Source: Betaproteobacteria bacterium HGW-Betaproteobacteria-4 (GTDB lineage Bacteria > Pseudomonadota > Gammaproteobacteria > Burkholderiales > Rhodocyclaceae). From it: 64,000 nt of DNA. The first letter of the stretch is position 1, and the number at the start of each line of letters is the position of its first letter. The notes below the pieces were generated by a model. That model saw only the letters and a program-made list of their open reading frames with translations, was not told the DNA's origin and searched no databases. The stretch lies in assembly GCA_002840785.1 (NCBI GenBank), contig PHCH01000015.1, positions 1 to 64,000 of the forward strand, written 5' to 3'. The position numbers and the translations under genes are program-made. Shown piece by piece: positions 21,390-29,998 of this stretch.

Positions 21390-22844
21390 ATGAATCTTCA
21401 AAATCCGCAATTGCTACGGTCAACCGGAAAAAATGACCAAAATTGGAATGCCGCCGACGATGGTTCAACCTTCGCCGTGATCAACCCGGCGACCGGCGAG
21501 CAGATCGGCGAAGTGCCACTCTGTGGCGCCACTGAAACGCGCCGCGCCATCGACGCCGCCAATGCCGCCTGGCCAGCCTGGCGCGCCCTGACCGCCCGCC
21601 GTCGGGCCCAGATCCTGCAGGCCTGGAACCGGCTGATTCTCGACAACGCCGACGATCTGGCGCAGATCATCACGGCCGAATGCGGCAAGCCGCTGGCCGA
21701 AGCCAAGGGCGAGGTCATCTACGGCGCCTCGTTCATCGAATGGTTTGCCGAAGAAGGCAAGCGCACTTATGGCGAGAGCATTCCAAGCCCGGCATCGAAC
21801 ACACGGCTGATCGTCATCAAGCAGCCAATCGGCGTCTGCGCCGCGATCACGCCGTGGAATTTCCCCTTCGCCATGATCACCCGCAAGGTCGCCCCGGCGC
21901 TGGCCGCCGGTTGCCCGGTCGTCATCAAGCCGGCCGAAGCGACGCCGCTCAGCGCCCTGGCGCTGGCTGCGCTGGCCGAGCTGGCCGGTTTCCCGGCCGG
22001 GGTGTTGAACGTGATAACCGGCAAGCCGGCCGACATCGGCGGCGAACTGTGCGCCAACCCCATTGTCCGCAAACTGTCGTTCACCGGCTCGACCGGCGTC
22101 GGCCGCCTGCTCATGGCGCAATGCGCGCCGACCATCAAGAAATTGTCCCTCGAACTGGGCGGCAACGCGCCCTTCATCGTTTTTGACGACGCCGATGTCA
22201 ATGCTGCGGTCGACGGCGCTTTGGCGGCAAAATACCGGAACACAGGCCAGACCTGCGTTTGCGCCAATCGCTTTCTCGTCCAGTCGGGCATCTACGAGGA
22301 ATTTGCCGCCAAATTCGCCGACAAGGCGCGTGGCCTCAAGGTCGGCGACGGCACCGAAGCCGGCGTCGCCCAAGGCCCGCTGATCAATGCTGCCGGCCTG
22401 AGCAAGGTCGAGGCTCACGTCGCCGATGCGGTTGGCAAGGGTGCCCGCGTGCTGTGCGGCGGCGCCCGTCACGAACGCGGCGGCAACTTCTTCCAGCCCA
22501 CCGTGCTGGCCGATGTAACGACCGCCATGCAGGTCGCCCGCGAAGAAACCTTCGGCCCGGTCGCTCCGCTCTTCAAGTTCGAGACCGAAACTGAGGCCAT
22601 CGCCATGGCCAACGACACCGAGTTTGGCCTGGCCGCCTATTTCTTCACGCGCGATGTCGGTCGTTGCTGGCGCGTCGGCGAGGCGCTCGAATACGGCATG
22701 GTCGGCGTCAATACCGGGCTGATTTCCAACGAGGTCGCGCCCTTCGGCGGCATCAAGCAGTCCGGCCTCGGCCGCGAAGGCTCGAAGTACGGTATCGAGG
22801 ATTACCTCGAAATCAAGTATCTCTGCTTCGACATCAACGGCTGA
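21390..22844 (+). CDS. gabD: NAD(P)-dependent succinate-semialdehyde dehydrogenase family
   Basis: A 484-residue aldehyde dehydrogenase. It has the cofactor segment TPWNFPFAMI, the glycine motif FTGSTGVGR, the general base in ELGGNAPFIVF and the nucleophile in GQTCVCANR. These match the GabD subgroup (4-aminobutyrate degradation); related semialdehydes are possible substrates. The first 20 residues include a copy of the dispersed element (21416-21452), read in a different frame from other coding copies as RSTGKNDQNWN, so the N-terminus may have been altered by it. The protein is otherwise complete. Confidence 0.9.
   Translation: MNLQNPQLLRSTGKNDQNWNAADDGSTFAVINPATGEQIGEVPLCGATETRRAIDAANAAWPAWRALTARRRAQILQAWNRLILDNADDLAQIITAECGKPLAEAKGEVIYGASFIEWFAEEGKRTYGESIPSPASNTRLIVIKQPIGVCAAITPWNFPFAMITRKVAPALAAGCPVVIKPAEATPLSALALAALAELAGFPAGVLNVITGKPADIGGELCANPIVRKLSFTGSTGVGRLLMAQCAPTIKKLSLELGGNAPFIVFDDADVNAAVDGALAAKYRNTGQTCVCANRFLVQSGIYEEFAAKFADKARGLKVGDGTEAGVAQGPLINAAGLSKVEAHVADAVGKGARVLCGGARHERGGNFFQPTVLADVTTAMQVAREETFGPVAPLFKFETETEAIAMANDTEFGLAAYFFTRDVGRCWRVGEALEYGMVGVNTGLISNEVAPFGGIKQSGLGREGSKYGIEDYLEIKYLCFDING
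21416..21452 (+). repeat. Dispersed short element, copy at the gabD 5' end
   Basis: Exact core ACGGTCAACCGG, then AAAAAATGACCAAAATTGG and AATGCC. It begins 26 bases after the gabD start codon and is translated as part of its N-terminus. Confidence 0.75.
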
Positions 22845-22846
22845 GC

Positions 22847-23515
22847 ATGGGCAAGATCATCCTCGTTTCACTGCTGGTTCTCGCCAGCGTGGTGCTTTGG
22901 CGGAACTGGAGCCGGCAGCGGCGCGGGGCGTATATCGCCGCCTATCCTTACCAGCGTTTTCTCGACAAACGGCTGGCGGCGCGCCGGCCGGAACTGAGCG
23001 CAGAGCAGCGCAGCGAAGTTTTCGCGGCGCTCGACGATTACTTCCAGCTTTGCCGCAAGGCCGGCCGGCACATGGTCGCCATGCCGTCGCAGGCGGTCGA
23101 TGATGCGTGGCACGAGTTCATCCTGTTCACGCGCCAGTACGACAAATTCTGCCGCCACGCCTTCGGCCGCTTCCTGCACCACACGCCAGCCGAGGCGATG
23201 CGCACGCCAACCCAGGCCAGCGATGGTCTCAAGCGCGCCTGGCGGCTGGCCTGCACCCACGAGAAGATCAACCCGAAAGCCCCGGAACGCCTGCCCCGCC
23301 TGTTTGCGCTGGATGCCGCGCTGGGCATCGCCGGTGGCTTCGTCTATCAACTGGATTGCCTGGCAGCCAGTGGCGGCGCGGCGGGTTCCGGCTATTGCGC
23401 CAGCCACATTGGCTGCAGCGGTAGTAGCGGCGGATGTTCCGGCGACTCCGGAAGTTCCGACAGCGGGGGTGATGGCGGCGGTTGTGGTGGTGGCTGCGGC
23501 GGAGGCGGGGACTAG
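22847..23515 (+). CDS. Glycine-rich domain-containing protein with membrane anchor
   Basis: A 222-residue protein. One N-terminal membrane helix (about 3-20) precedes a helical domain containing MPSQAVDDAWHEFILFTRQY and FGRFLHHTP, typical of the plant/bacterial glycine-rich domain-containing family. The last 60 residues are low complexity, rich in Gly, Ser and Cys (SGGCSGDSGSS, CGGGCGGGG). Function is unknown; the Cys-Gly tail could bind metal or be exported. It starts 2 bases after gabD and ends 4 bases from the convergent small membrane peptide gene. Confidence 0.75.
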   Translation: MGKIILVSLLVLASVVLWRNWSRQRRGAYIAAYPYQRFLDKRLAARRPELSAEQRSEVFAALDDYFQLCRKAGRHMVAMPSQAVDDAWHEFILFTRQYDKFCRHAFGRFLHHTPAEAMRTPTQASDGLKRAWRLACTHEKINPKAPERLPRLFALDAALGIAGGFVYQLDCLAASGGAAGSGYCASHIGCSGSSGGCSGDSGSSDSGGDGGGCGGGCGGGGD

Positions 23516-23519
23516 CCGG

Positions 23520-23663
23520 CTACTTGTGATAAGTCCGGCTGCTGCCCGAGCCACCATGCGCCGGGTTGGCCACGTTGTCGAACAGGTTCCAGCCCTGCTG
23601 CTGGGCGTAGGCAAAGAGCAGCACAGCGAAGACCCCGGTGGCGAGCGTAAACTTGTCGAACAT
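23520..23663 (-). CDS. 47-residue putative membrane peptide at the end of the DUF350/SPFH/DUF4178 operon
   Basis: A short reading frame whose ATG overlaps the stop of the DUF4178 gene as ATGA, strong evidence for co-translation. The product begins MFDKFTLATG, has one hydrophobic helix (about 6-20) and a Gly/Ser-rich polar tail ending in YHK. I know no named family for it. It is easily missed because of its length, and its position suggests a small subunit or partner of the DUF4178/SPFH membrane complex. Confidence 0.6.
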   Translation of the reverse strand: MFDKFTLATGVFAVLLFAYAQQQGWNLFDNVANPAHGGSGSSRTYHK

Positions 23664-25588
23664 CAGTCGTCTCCGTCCGAATCGTCACTGCTCACCGGCG
23701 CGTGGTCGCTTTCGGCCCAGCGCCGCGCCTCGAAGGCGGCGTGGCGGGTGGCGGTGAAGATCGGGAAGACGATCAGGAAAATCATCACCAGCACGAAATT
23801 CGACCAGCCGGCGCCGGCCGTATGCACTTCGACCCGATCGCGCACAGCCACCGGCTTTTCCGGCGCCATGTCGGGGTCGAGCGTCAGGTAGTAGGTGCCG
23901 GCCGGAATATTCAGGAAGACGATTTCGTCGCTCTGGCTGCCCTCTGTCCACCGCCCGTCGTCGTACCCGCTGTAGAACGACAACTCGCGGGCGGCAGGCC
24001 AGGCGGCACCGGTCGCCTTGTTGACCAGCATCATGTCGAGGCCGATCCAGTTGTTGTCGAGTGAGGTCTGGTTGTGCACGGCGATCTTGCGCGGCTTGCC
24101 GGTGATCTCGAACTCACGGGTCTGCACCTCGTCGCCGCGCAAGGGCTCGAAGGTGAAATCCTGGCGCAGCAGCAATTTGCCGCTGGAAACGAAGATAAAG
24201 AAAGCCTGAACCAGAATGGCGGCCAGCGCCAGCTTCCAGAACAGCCCCCAAATGCGCCGATTCGTCTCGCTCCATGAATTCGGCTGGTTGGCGAAAACGC
24301 CTGTCGGCTCGGGCAAATCCGCTTTCAGCCTGAAAGCCTCGGCGATCTCTTGCGGCTCGACGTAGCAGCCTTGCGACCAGGTCAGATCGTTGCCTGTCGA
24401 TTCGCTCGACAACATGAGCGGTGGCGCCACGTAATCAACAACGCGATTGGTTTCGCCACGCCTGACCCGCCACGTAAACTCACCGGCCACCTGGATGACC
24501 TCGGCCGCCTGCGTCGTCGAGAAATGCTTGAAAGCCTGTCCGCCAAAGCGAACGTTCTCGACCTCGACAATGCCGCCCGCCGGGGGCTTGGACAGCACAT
24601 CGACGACATTCCAGTGGCCGTTGTATTCGGTCAGCCAGCGATAGCTGCCCTGCTCGCCGGCCAGCAGGTATTCGCTCCAATGGTAGAAAAGCCCCTCGGC
24701 CACGCAGCGTTTGACGAGAAAACCGATGACTTCGACCGACTTGCCGTCAAGGCGCCCTTTGCTGCCCAGTGCCAAGCGTGGCGAATATTTCTCGTCCCGC
24801 ATGCCGAGCGCCTTCGACAGAATCTTGTGGCTCTCATCCGCCGTATCGACCACAGCGCCACACGAAACACAGCCGACCGCGAGAATTTCCCGCGAGCGGG
24901 CCGCCATCGGCGAGCCGCAGCTCGGGCAGCGAAAAACGCGGGCTTCGACGGCCTTGGTCGGAATGGCCATGCCGTCGCGCAGGTTGGCCATTTTCAGCGA
25001 ACTGAACGCTACCGCCTCGCCGACGAACAACAGCGGCGGCGTCTCCGAATAATCCAGCGTGGCGAAATTGGCCTGATTTCTCAGGTCGACCGCAGCAACC
25101 GGATAGCCGGCACCGACCCTGAACGGCAACTCGCCCTGACCGGCCACGCACTCGGCGTTTTCGATATTGCTGACCGTCCACGTCTGGCTGGCCAGCACGA
25201 AACGCTGGCCGATCTTGAGGTCGTCAAACGCCGGCAGCGGCTCCTGGACATGCTCGGCAAAGGTGAGCACATACTCACCGCCCGCCTCCGACAGCCAGCC
25301 GTTTCGCATGTCGTCGAAAAGCAGATGCCACTCGTTCCAGATGCCCTGGCTGTACTTGATCTGGATGCGCCCGATCAGGGCGAAATGGACGCCCTTGTAG
25401 CTGCCCTCAGCGCCCAGTTGCAGCGGCGAACGGTCCTCGACCAGCGCCGCCATCTTGCCGATGTCTTCGAGATTCTGGTCGTGGCGAACCAGCGTGCTCT
25501 GGCAATATTCGCAGACGGCAAAGACCGAGGACGCCGATTTGAAGACAACCGGCGCCCCGCAGGATGGGCAGTTGGCAGTGACAGCCAC
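23663..25588 (-). CDS. DUF4178 protein with two zinc ribbons and C-terminal membrane helices
   Basis: A 641-residue protein of unknown function. It opens with a zinc ribbon (CPSCGAPV...CEYC) and carries a second near residue 220 (CPSCGSPM...CVSCGAV), each followed by a DUF4178-like beta-rich region. Near residue 450 is one membrane helix, then an extracytoplasmic beta-rich domain and a last membrane helix near 600. It is the third gene of an operon after DUF350 and SPFH genes. That neighbourhood recurs in bacteria and is usually interpreted as a membrane-integrity or stress module, but no activity is established. Confidence 0.8.
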   Translation of the reverse strand: MAVTANCPSCGAPVVFKSASSVFAVCEYCQSTLVRHDQNLEDIGKMAALVEDRSPLQLGAEGSYKGVHFALIGRIQIKYSQGIWNEWHLLFDDMRNGWLSEAGGEYVLTFAEHVQEPLPAFDDLKIGQRFVLASQTWTVSNIENAECVAGQGELPFRVGAGYPVAAVDLRNQANFATLDYSETPPLLFVGEAVAFSSLKMANLRDGMAIPTKAVEARVFRCPSCGSPMAARSREILAVGCVSCGAVVDTADESHKILSKALGMRDEKYSPRLALGSKGRLDGKSVEVIGFLVKRCVAEGLFYHWSEYLLAGEQGSYRWLTEYNGHWNVVDVLSKPPAGGIVEVENVRFGGQAFKHFSTTQAAEVIQVAGEFTWRVRRGETNRVVDYVAPPLMLSSESTGNDLTWSQGCYVEPQEIAEAFRLKADLPEPTGVFANQPNSWSETNRRIWGLFWKLALAAILVQAFFIFVSSGKLLLRQDFTFEPLRGDEVQTREFEITGKPRKIAVHNQTSLDNNWIGLDMMLVNKATGAAWPAARELSFYSGYDDGRWTEGSQSDEIVFLNIPAGTYYLTLDPDMAPEKPVAVRDRVEVHTAGAGWSNFVLVMIFLIVFPIFTATRHAAFEARRWAESDHAPVSSDDSDGDD

Positions 25589-25598
25589 GTTGCTACGG

Positions 25599-26612
25599 TC
25601 AACTCAGTTTTTTGAGCAATTCCGCTTTTTTGGCCTCAAACTCGGCCTGGCTCAGGATGCCTTTTTCGACCAGCCCGTGCAGTTTTTCCAGCGTTGCGAC
25701 GACTTCGTCGGCCGACATCGGCGCCGCGGCGGAGGCTGCTGCCGTCGGCTGCAATGCAGCGCCCATCGCCTGACCCATGACCTGCCCGAAGCCGACGCCC
25801 GCCCCCAGGCCGACGCCCATCGCCGCCATGCCGCCTTCGTTCTTCGCCGCATCCGGGATGCTGTTGGCGACCTGATACTGCGTGTAACGCTGCATGTCGC
25901 CGATCATGTTCATGCCGATCTTCTGGTCGAGAATCTTCTGCAACTCTTCGGGCAACGAGACGTTCTGGACGACCAGCGAGTCGAGGGCCAGACCGTACTC
26001 GGCGAACATCGGTGCCGCCTTGCCGAACATCGCCTTGCCGAACTCGTCCTGGTTGGCCGCCATGTCGATGAAGGCCACGCCGGATTCGCCGAACAGGTCG
26101 GTCAGGCCGGCGACCAGGGTGTTACGCAGCTGACCTTCGAGTTCCTCGCGGCCATAGCTGTCGCGGGTACCGGAAATCTTCTGGTAGAAGGTTTTCGGGT
26201 CGGTCAGGTGATACGAATAGATACCGAAGGCGCGCAGGCGGACGATGCCGAATTCCTGGTCGCGGATGGTGATCGGGTTGGGCGTGCCCCACTTCTGGTC
26301 AAGCTGGGTCCGCGTCGAAAAGAAGTAGACGTCGGACTTGAACGGGGATTCGAACAGCTTGTCCCAGTTCTTCAGGTAGGTCAGGACCGGCAGGGTCTGC
26401 GTCGTCAGCTTGACCATGCCCGGGCCAAAGACATCGGCGACCGTGCCTTCATTGACGAAGATCGCCATCTGCGAGTCGCGCACGGTCAGGCTGGCGCCGT
26501 TCTGGATTTCCATCTCGGCCATCGGGAAGCGCCAGGCCAGCGTGCCGTCGCCATCCTCGGTCCATTGCAGGATGTCGATAAACTGTTTCTTGATGAAGTC
26601 CATCAGAGCCAT
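25599..26612 (-). CDS. SPFH/band-7 family protein (virion-core-protein-like, YdjI type)
   Basis: A 337-residue SPFH-domain protein. The first 220 residues match the YdjI-like SPFH fold (VRDSQMAIFVNEG, GMVKLTTQTLPVLTYLKNW, RAFGIYSYHLTDPKTFY). A small Gly/Ala-rich linker (GVGLGAGVGFGQVMGQAMGA) follows, and the C-terminus is a SHOCT-like helical hairpin (LHGLVEKGILSQAEFEAKKAELL). Such proteins form membrane-associated scaffolds. It lies 18 bases after the DUF350 gene and 10 bases before DUF4178. A weak partial copy of the dispersed element overlaps its stop codon. Confidence 0.88.
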   Translation of the reverse strand: MALMDFIKKQFIDILQWTEDGDGTLAWRFPMAEMEIQNGASLTVRDSQMAIFVNEGTVADVFGPGMVKLTTQTLPVLTYLKNWDKLFESPFKSDVYFFSTRTQLDQKWGTPNPITIRDQEFGIVRLRAFGIYSYHLTDPKTFYQKISGTRDSYGREELEGQLRNTLVAGLTDLFGESGVAFIDMAANQDEFGKAMFGKAAPMFAEYGLALDSLVVQNVSLPEELQKILDQKIGMNMIGDMQRYTQYQVANSIPDAAKNEGGMAAMGVGLGAGVGFGQVMGQAMGAALQPTAAASAAAPMSADEVVATLEKLHGLVEKGILSQAEFEAKKAELLKKLS

Positions 26613-26630
26613 GAGTTTCTCCTTGAATGG

Positions 26631-27014
26631 TCAGGCGATGCAGCCGGCGAGGGAAAGCGAAGCGAGGAAAATCCCGGAGGCGACCTTGCCTTGCGGAATG
26701 TTCAGGTTGATCTGCGGCAGCGCGAAGCGGGCGACGATGTAGGCCATGAGCTGGACGAGGCAGGCGACGACGCCCCAGCCGATCATGGCACCAATGTTAT
26801 GGCTGACCGCCACCGAAACGGCAATCGGCAGGGCATAGCCGATGATGGCGCCGCCCAGGCTGATCGCCGCCGCGGTATTGCCTTCGCGGATCAGGGCCAG
26901 CTCGCTGTAGGGCGTGACGAAGACGTAGAGCACGAGAAAGACGGCAAGCAGGCCGACGGCCGTGGCGAAATAGCCGGCAAAGGCCGGCAGGCTGCTAATG
27001 ACCGGATCGAACAT
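26631..27014 (-). CDS. DUF350 family integral membrane protein
   Basis: A 127-residue protein made almost entirely of four hydrophobic helices, with the family patterns LFVTPYSELALIREGNTAAAISLGGA and GAMIGWG. DUF350 (YjfL-like) proteins have no proven function. It is first in the operon with SPFH, DUF4178 and the 47-residue peptide. The 57 bases upstream contain a good purine-rich ribosome-binding site; no promoter hexamers stand out. Confidence 0.85.
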   Translation of the reverse strand: MFDPVISSLPAFAGYFATAVGLLAVFLVLYVFVTPYSELALIREGNTAAAISLGGAIIGYALPIAVSVAVSHNIGAMIGWGVVACLVQLMAYIVARFALPQINLNIPQGKVASGIFLASLSLAGCIA

Positions 27015-27071
27015 GAAATCTCCCGGAGGTGGCGCAATGACAGCGGATTGTCACCGCTCGATGGTGTTTGT

Positions 27072-27788
27072 TCAAGCCTCAAGCGCCAGACGGAGCAAAC
27101 CTTCCAGCGGCAAATTGGCCACCGCCCGCCAGCGGATGCCGAGATGCGGGGCCAGGCTGGCCGCGTTGCCGCCGGACAGCAGGCAGGCCTTGTCGATATT
27201 GCCGAGCCGCTGCCAGGCGCGCTCGATGGCGCCGACCTGCGCCTCGATGCAGCCGGTGACGATGGCGTCGTCGGTGCAGCGCGGGTAGTCGGCGTGGCGG
27301 CCATCGGCAAACGGCAGGGCTGCGGTGTCGGCAGCCAACGAGCGACGCATCAGATCGCCGCCGGGGAGGATCAGGCCGCCGAGGAAATTGCCGTCGGCGT
27401 CGAGGGTGTCGATGGTCGTCGCCGTTCCGGCCATGACGACGATGGCCGCCGTCCGGCTCAAGCCGTGGGCGCCGATCAGGGCGCACCAGCGGTCGACGCC
27501 GAGCTTTTCCGGTTTCAGATAATGGTTGGTGACGCCGCAACGCGCAGCTTCCGAGCGCGCCTCAAAAAACACCGGCAGCCATGGCGCAAGTTGCTGGCGA
27601 ATTCGCTCGCCAGCCTCGGCGCCAGCGACATTGGCCAGCATGACCTTGGCCGGATGCGGCCAGTCGCTGACCAGTCGCTGCAACTGCTCGACCTCGGCGT
27701 GGGCGACGGCGCCCTGGCCCAGCCACTGCTTGCCGTCATGGACACCCCATTTGATGCGGCTGTTGCCGCTGTCGAGACAGACGATCAT
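27072..27788 (-). CDS. coaX: Type III pantothenate kinase
   Basis: CoaX phosphorylates pantothenate in the first step of CoA synthesis. The 238-residue product has the ASKHA-type phosphate loop DSGNSRIKWG near the start, a KPEKLGVDRWCALIGA segment containing a catalytic aspartate, and the GTATTIDTLDADGNFLGG nucleotide-binding motif. It overlaps birA by 4 bases, a coupling often seen for birA-coaX. Length and motifs are complete. Confidence 0.95.
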   Translation of the reverse strand: MIVCLDSGNSRIKWGVHDGKQWLGQGAVAHAEVEQLQRLVSDWPHPAKVMLANVAGAEAGERIRQQLAPWLPVFFEARSEAARCGVTNHYLKPEKLGVDRWCALIGAHGLSRTAAIVVMAGTATTIDTLDADGNFLGGLILPGGDLMRRSLAADTAALPFADGRHADYPRCTDDAIVTGCIEAQVGAIERAWQRLGNIDKACLLSGGNAASLAPHLGIRWRAVANLPLEGLLRLALEA

Positions 27789-28576
27789 GCGCGACGCAGG
27801 CTGACGTCGCCGGAAAAGACGCGTTCGATCCCGGCCGCGGTTTCGAGCAGCAGGGCGCCTTCGTCATCGACACCGAGGCAGCGGCCGCGCTTCGGTTCCT
27901 CACCCTCGCCGAGGATTTGCACAGCCTGATCCTGCCAGGCGTGGTAGCTCTGCCATTTCATTTTTAGCCCAAAAAACCGGTTGACCGTGAAAGTGTCGAG
28001 CACGGCCGCCAACTGGCCGAGGATGGCTGCCAGAACGTCGTGGCGATCAGCGGGATGAGCACAAGCCTGACTCAAACCGGCTGCTGGCTGCGGCAGATCG
28101 CCCGTCGGCGGCGCAAGATTGAGGCCAATGCCGATAATCGCCTGCGTGCCACGACGGTCGGACGACAATTCGATCAGGATGCCGGCCAGTTTGGCGAAAT
28201 CGTCGCCAGAACGTAGCAGCACATCGTTCGGCCATTTCAGGCAAACGCCCTTGGCGCCGAGACTTTCCATGGCCTGAGCCAGACCAACGCCGACCGCCAG
28301 CGACAAGCCGCTCAGGCTGGCCGCATTGCCGGGAAATCGCCAGAGCAGCGAAAAGGTCAAACTGGATTCAGGCGATGACAACCAGCTCCGCCCGCGCCGG
28401 CCACGCCCGGCGCTTTGTCGGTCGGCGACGACGACCGAGCCGGACGGTGCGCCGCGCTCGGCCCGGCGCATGAGTTCGCTGCTCGTCGAGTCGCATTCGT
28501 CCAGCGCGTCGACGTCAAAGCGGCCGGCCAAATTAGCCAGCCGCGCTTTCAGCAAGACGGGATCGATCAGTGTCAT
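27785..28576 (-). CDS. birA: Biotin--[acetyl-CoA-carboxylase] ligase
   Basis: A 263-residue biotin protein ligase without the N-terminal DNA-binding domain, so it is a pure enzyme rather than the bifunctional repressor. It shows the biotinyl-AMP loop GRGRRGRSW, the KWPNDVLL motif and the C-terminal GIERVFSGDVSLR domain. The start at 28576 (MTLIDP) was preferred to an upstream in-frame ATG whose extension is arginine-rich and not family-like. A copy of the dispersed element (27952-27990) is read through as TVNRFFGLKMKW near residue 200. Confidence 0.94.
   Translation of the reverse strand: MTLIDPVLLKARLANLAGRFDVDALDECDSTSSELMRRAERGAPSGSVVVADRQSAGRGRRGRSWLSSPESSLTFSLLWRFPGNAASLSGLSLAVGVGLAQAMESLGAKGVCLKWPNDVLLRSGDDFAKLAGILIELSSDRRGTQAIIGIGLNLAPPTGDLPQPAAGLSQACAHPADRHDVLAAILGQLAAVLDTFTVNRFFGLKMKWQSYHAWQDQAVQILGEGEEPKRGRCLGVDDEGALLLETAAGIERVFSGDVSLRRA
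27952..27990 (-). repeat. Dispersed short element, copy in birA
   Basis: On the minus strand the exact core ACGGTCAACCGG is followed by a T run, GGGCTAAAAATG and AAATGGCAG. It is in frame in birA. Its 3' part matches the rhodanese/nadA copy closely. Confidence 0.75.
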
Positions 28577-28586
28577 GCCGCGGATT

Positions 28587-29964
28587 TTACTCCGCCGCGT
28601 GCTCCTTGCCGCCATCGATACCGAGTTCGGCGATCTTGCGGGTGATCGTGTTGCGGCCGATGCCCAGCGCTTGTGCCGCCTCGATGCGCCGACCGCCAGT
28701 ATGGGCCAGCGCCCGGGCGATCAGGATGCGCTCGAAAACCTGCGACAGAACGCCGTGGATGTCCGGAATGCCGCGCGCCAACATGCGGTCGGCCTCACCT
28801 TCCAGCGCGCTTTCCCAGTCTGTGGCCAGCGATACCGGCGTCGCCTCGCGCAGTTCGCCGGGCAGGTCGCTGATATCAACCTGTTGGCCCGGCGCCATGA
28901 CGGTCAGCCAGTGGCAAAGGTTTTCCAGTTGCCGCACGTTGCCCTGAAAATCGAGGCCGCTCATGTATTTCAGCGCCCCTTCGGTCAGCCGCTTGGTTTC
29001 GACCCCGAGCTCCCGCGCACTTTTCTGCAGGAAATGGCGAGCCAGCAGGGGAATATCCTCGCGCCGTTCACGCAGGGCCGGCAGACGGACACGAATGACG
29101 TTCAGGCGATGGAACAAGTCTTCGCGGAACAGGCCATCCTTGACTCGCGTGTCGAGATTCTGGTGCGTCGCCGCAATGACCCGGACGTTGGCCTTGATCG
29201 GCGAATGACCGCCGACGCGGTAGAAATGCCCGTCCGACAATACGCGCAGCAGGCGAGTCTGCAACTCGGCCGGCATGTCACCAATTTCATCGAGAAACAG
29301 CGTGCCGCTCTCGGCCTGTTCGAAGCGGCCGCGGCGCTGGGCCTGGGCGCCGGTAAAAGCGCCGCGCTCATGGCCGAACAGTTCCGACTCGAGCAAATCC
29401 TTGGGAATCGCCGCCGTGTTGATGGCGATGAACGGCTTGTCGGCCCGCGGGCTATGGCGATGCAGGGCGCGCGCCACCAGTTCCTTGCCCGAACCCGACT
29501 CGCCGGTAATCAGCACCGTCGCGTGCGACAGGGCCAGCCGGCCAATGGCGCGGAAGACTTCCTGCATGGCGGGCGCCTGACCGAGAATCTCCGGCACTAG
29601 CCCCTCTTCCTCCGCAGCACCGCTTTGGTGCATCGATTCATCAATGGCGCGCCGGATCAGCTCGACCGCCTGATCGACGTCAAAGGGTTTCGGCAGGTAT
29701 TCGAAGGCGCCGCCCTGGAAGGCCGCGACTGCGCTTTCCAGATCAGAGTAGGCGGTCATGATGATGACCGGCACCGACGGGAAACGGGTTTTCACTTCCT
29801 GCAGCAGCTCAAGCCCCGACTGGCCGGGCATCCGGATGTCGGACATCAGCACCTGCGGCGGTTCGATGCCTTGTTCGAGCTGCGAAATGGCCTCGCTGGC
29901 CGAGGCAAAACTCTTGAACGGGATACCTTCGCGGGACAGGGTTTTTTCCAGCACCCAGCGACAT
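28587..29964 (-). pseudogene. ntrC: ntrC with a small 5' deletion and frameshift
   Basis: NtrC is the sigma-54-dependent activator of nitrogen assimilation. From the GTG at 29954 to the stop, 455 residues are intact: most of the receiver (Asp54-equivalent in MSDIRMPG), AAA+ with GESGSGKE, GAFTGA and a Fis-type HTH. The native start ATG is probably at 29962-29964, but it is followed by TCGCTGGGTG. The codons for the usual WIVDDD strand (about 12 residues) are missing and the frame is broken. The acidic residues that bind Mg2+ in the receiver are therefore lost. Either the allele is defective or the base sequence here is wrong. Confidence 0.8.
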
Positions 29965-29998
29965 TATGTGTTCAGAATGGCCTTGATAGAAGCAAGAC

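Noticed and set aside
25595-25611. Partial dispersed element ACGGTCAAC at the SPFH gene end
   Set aside because: Only nine core bases match and the A-rich phasing is poor. It may be a remnant but is not supportable as a copy.
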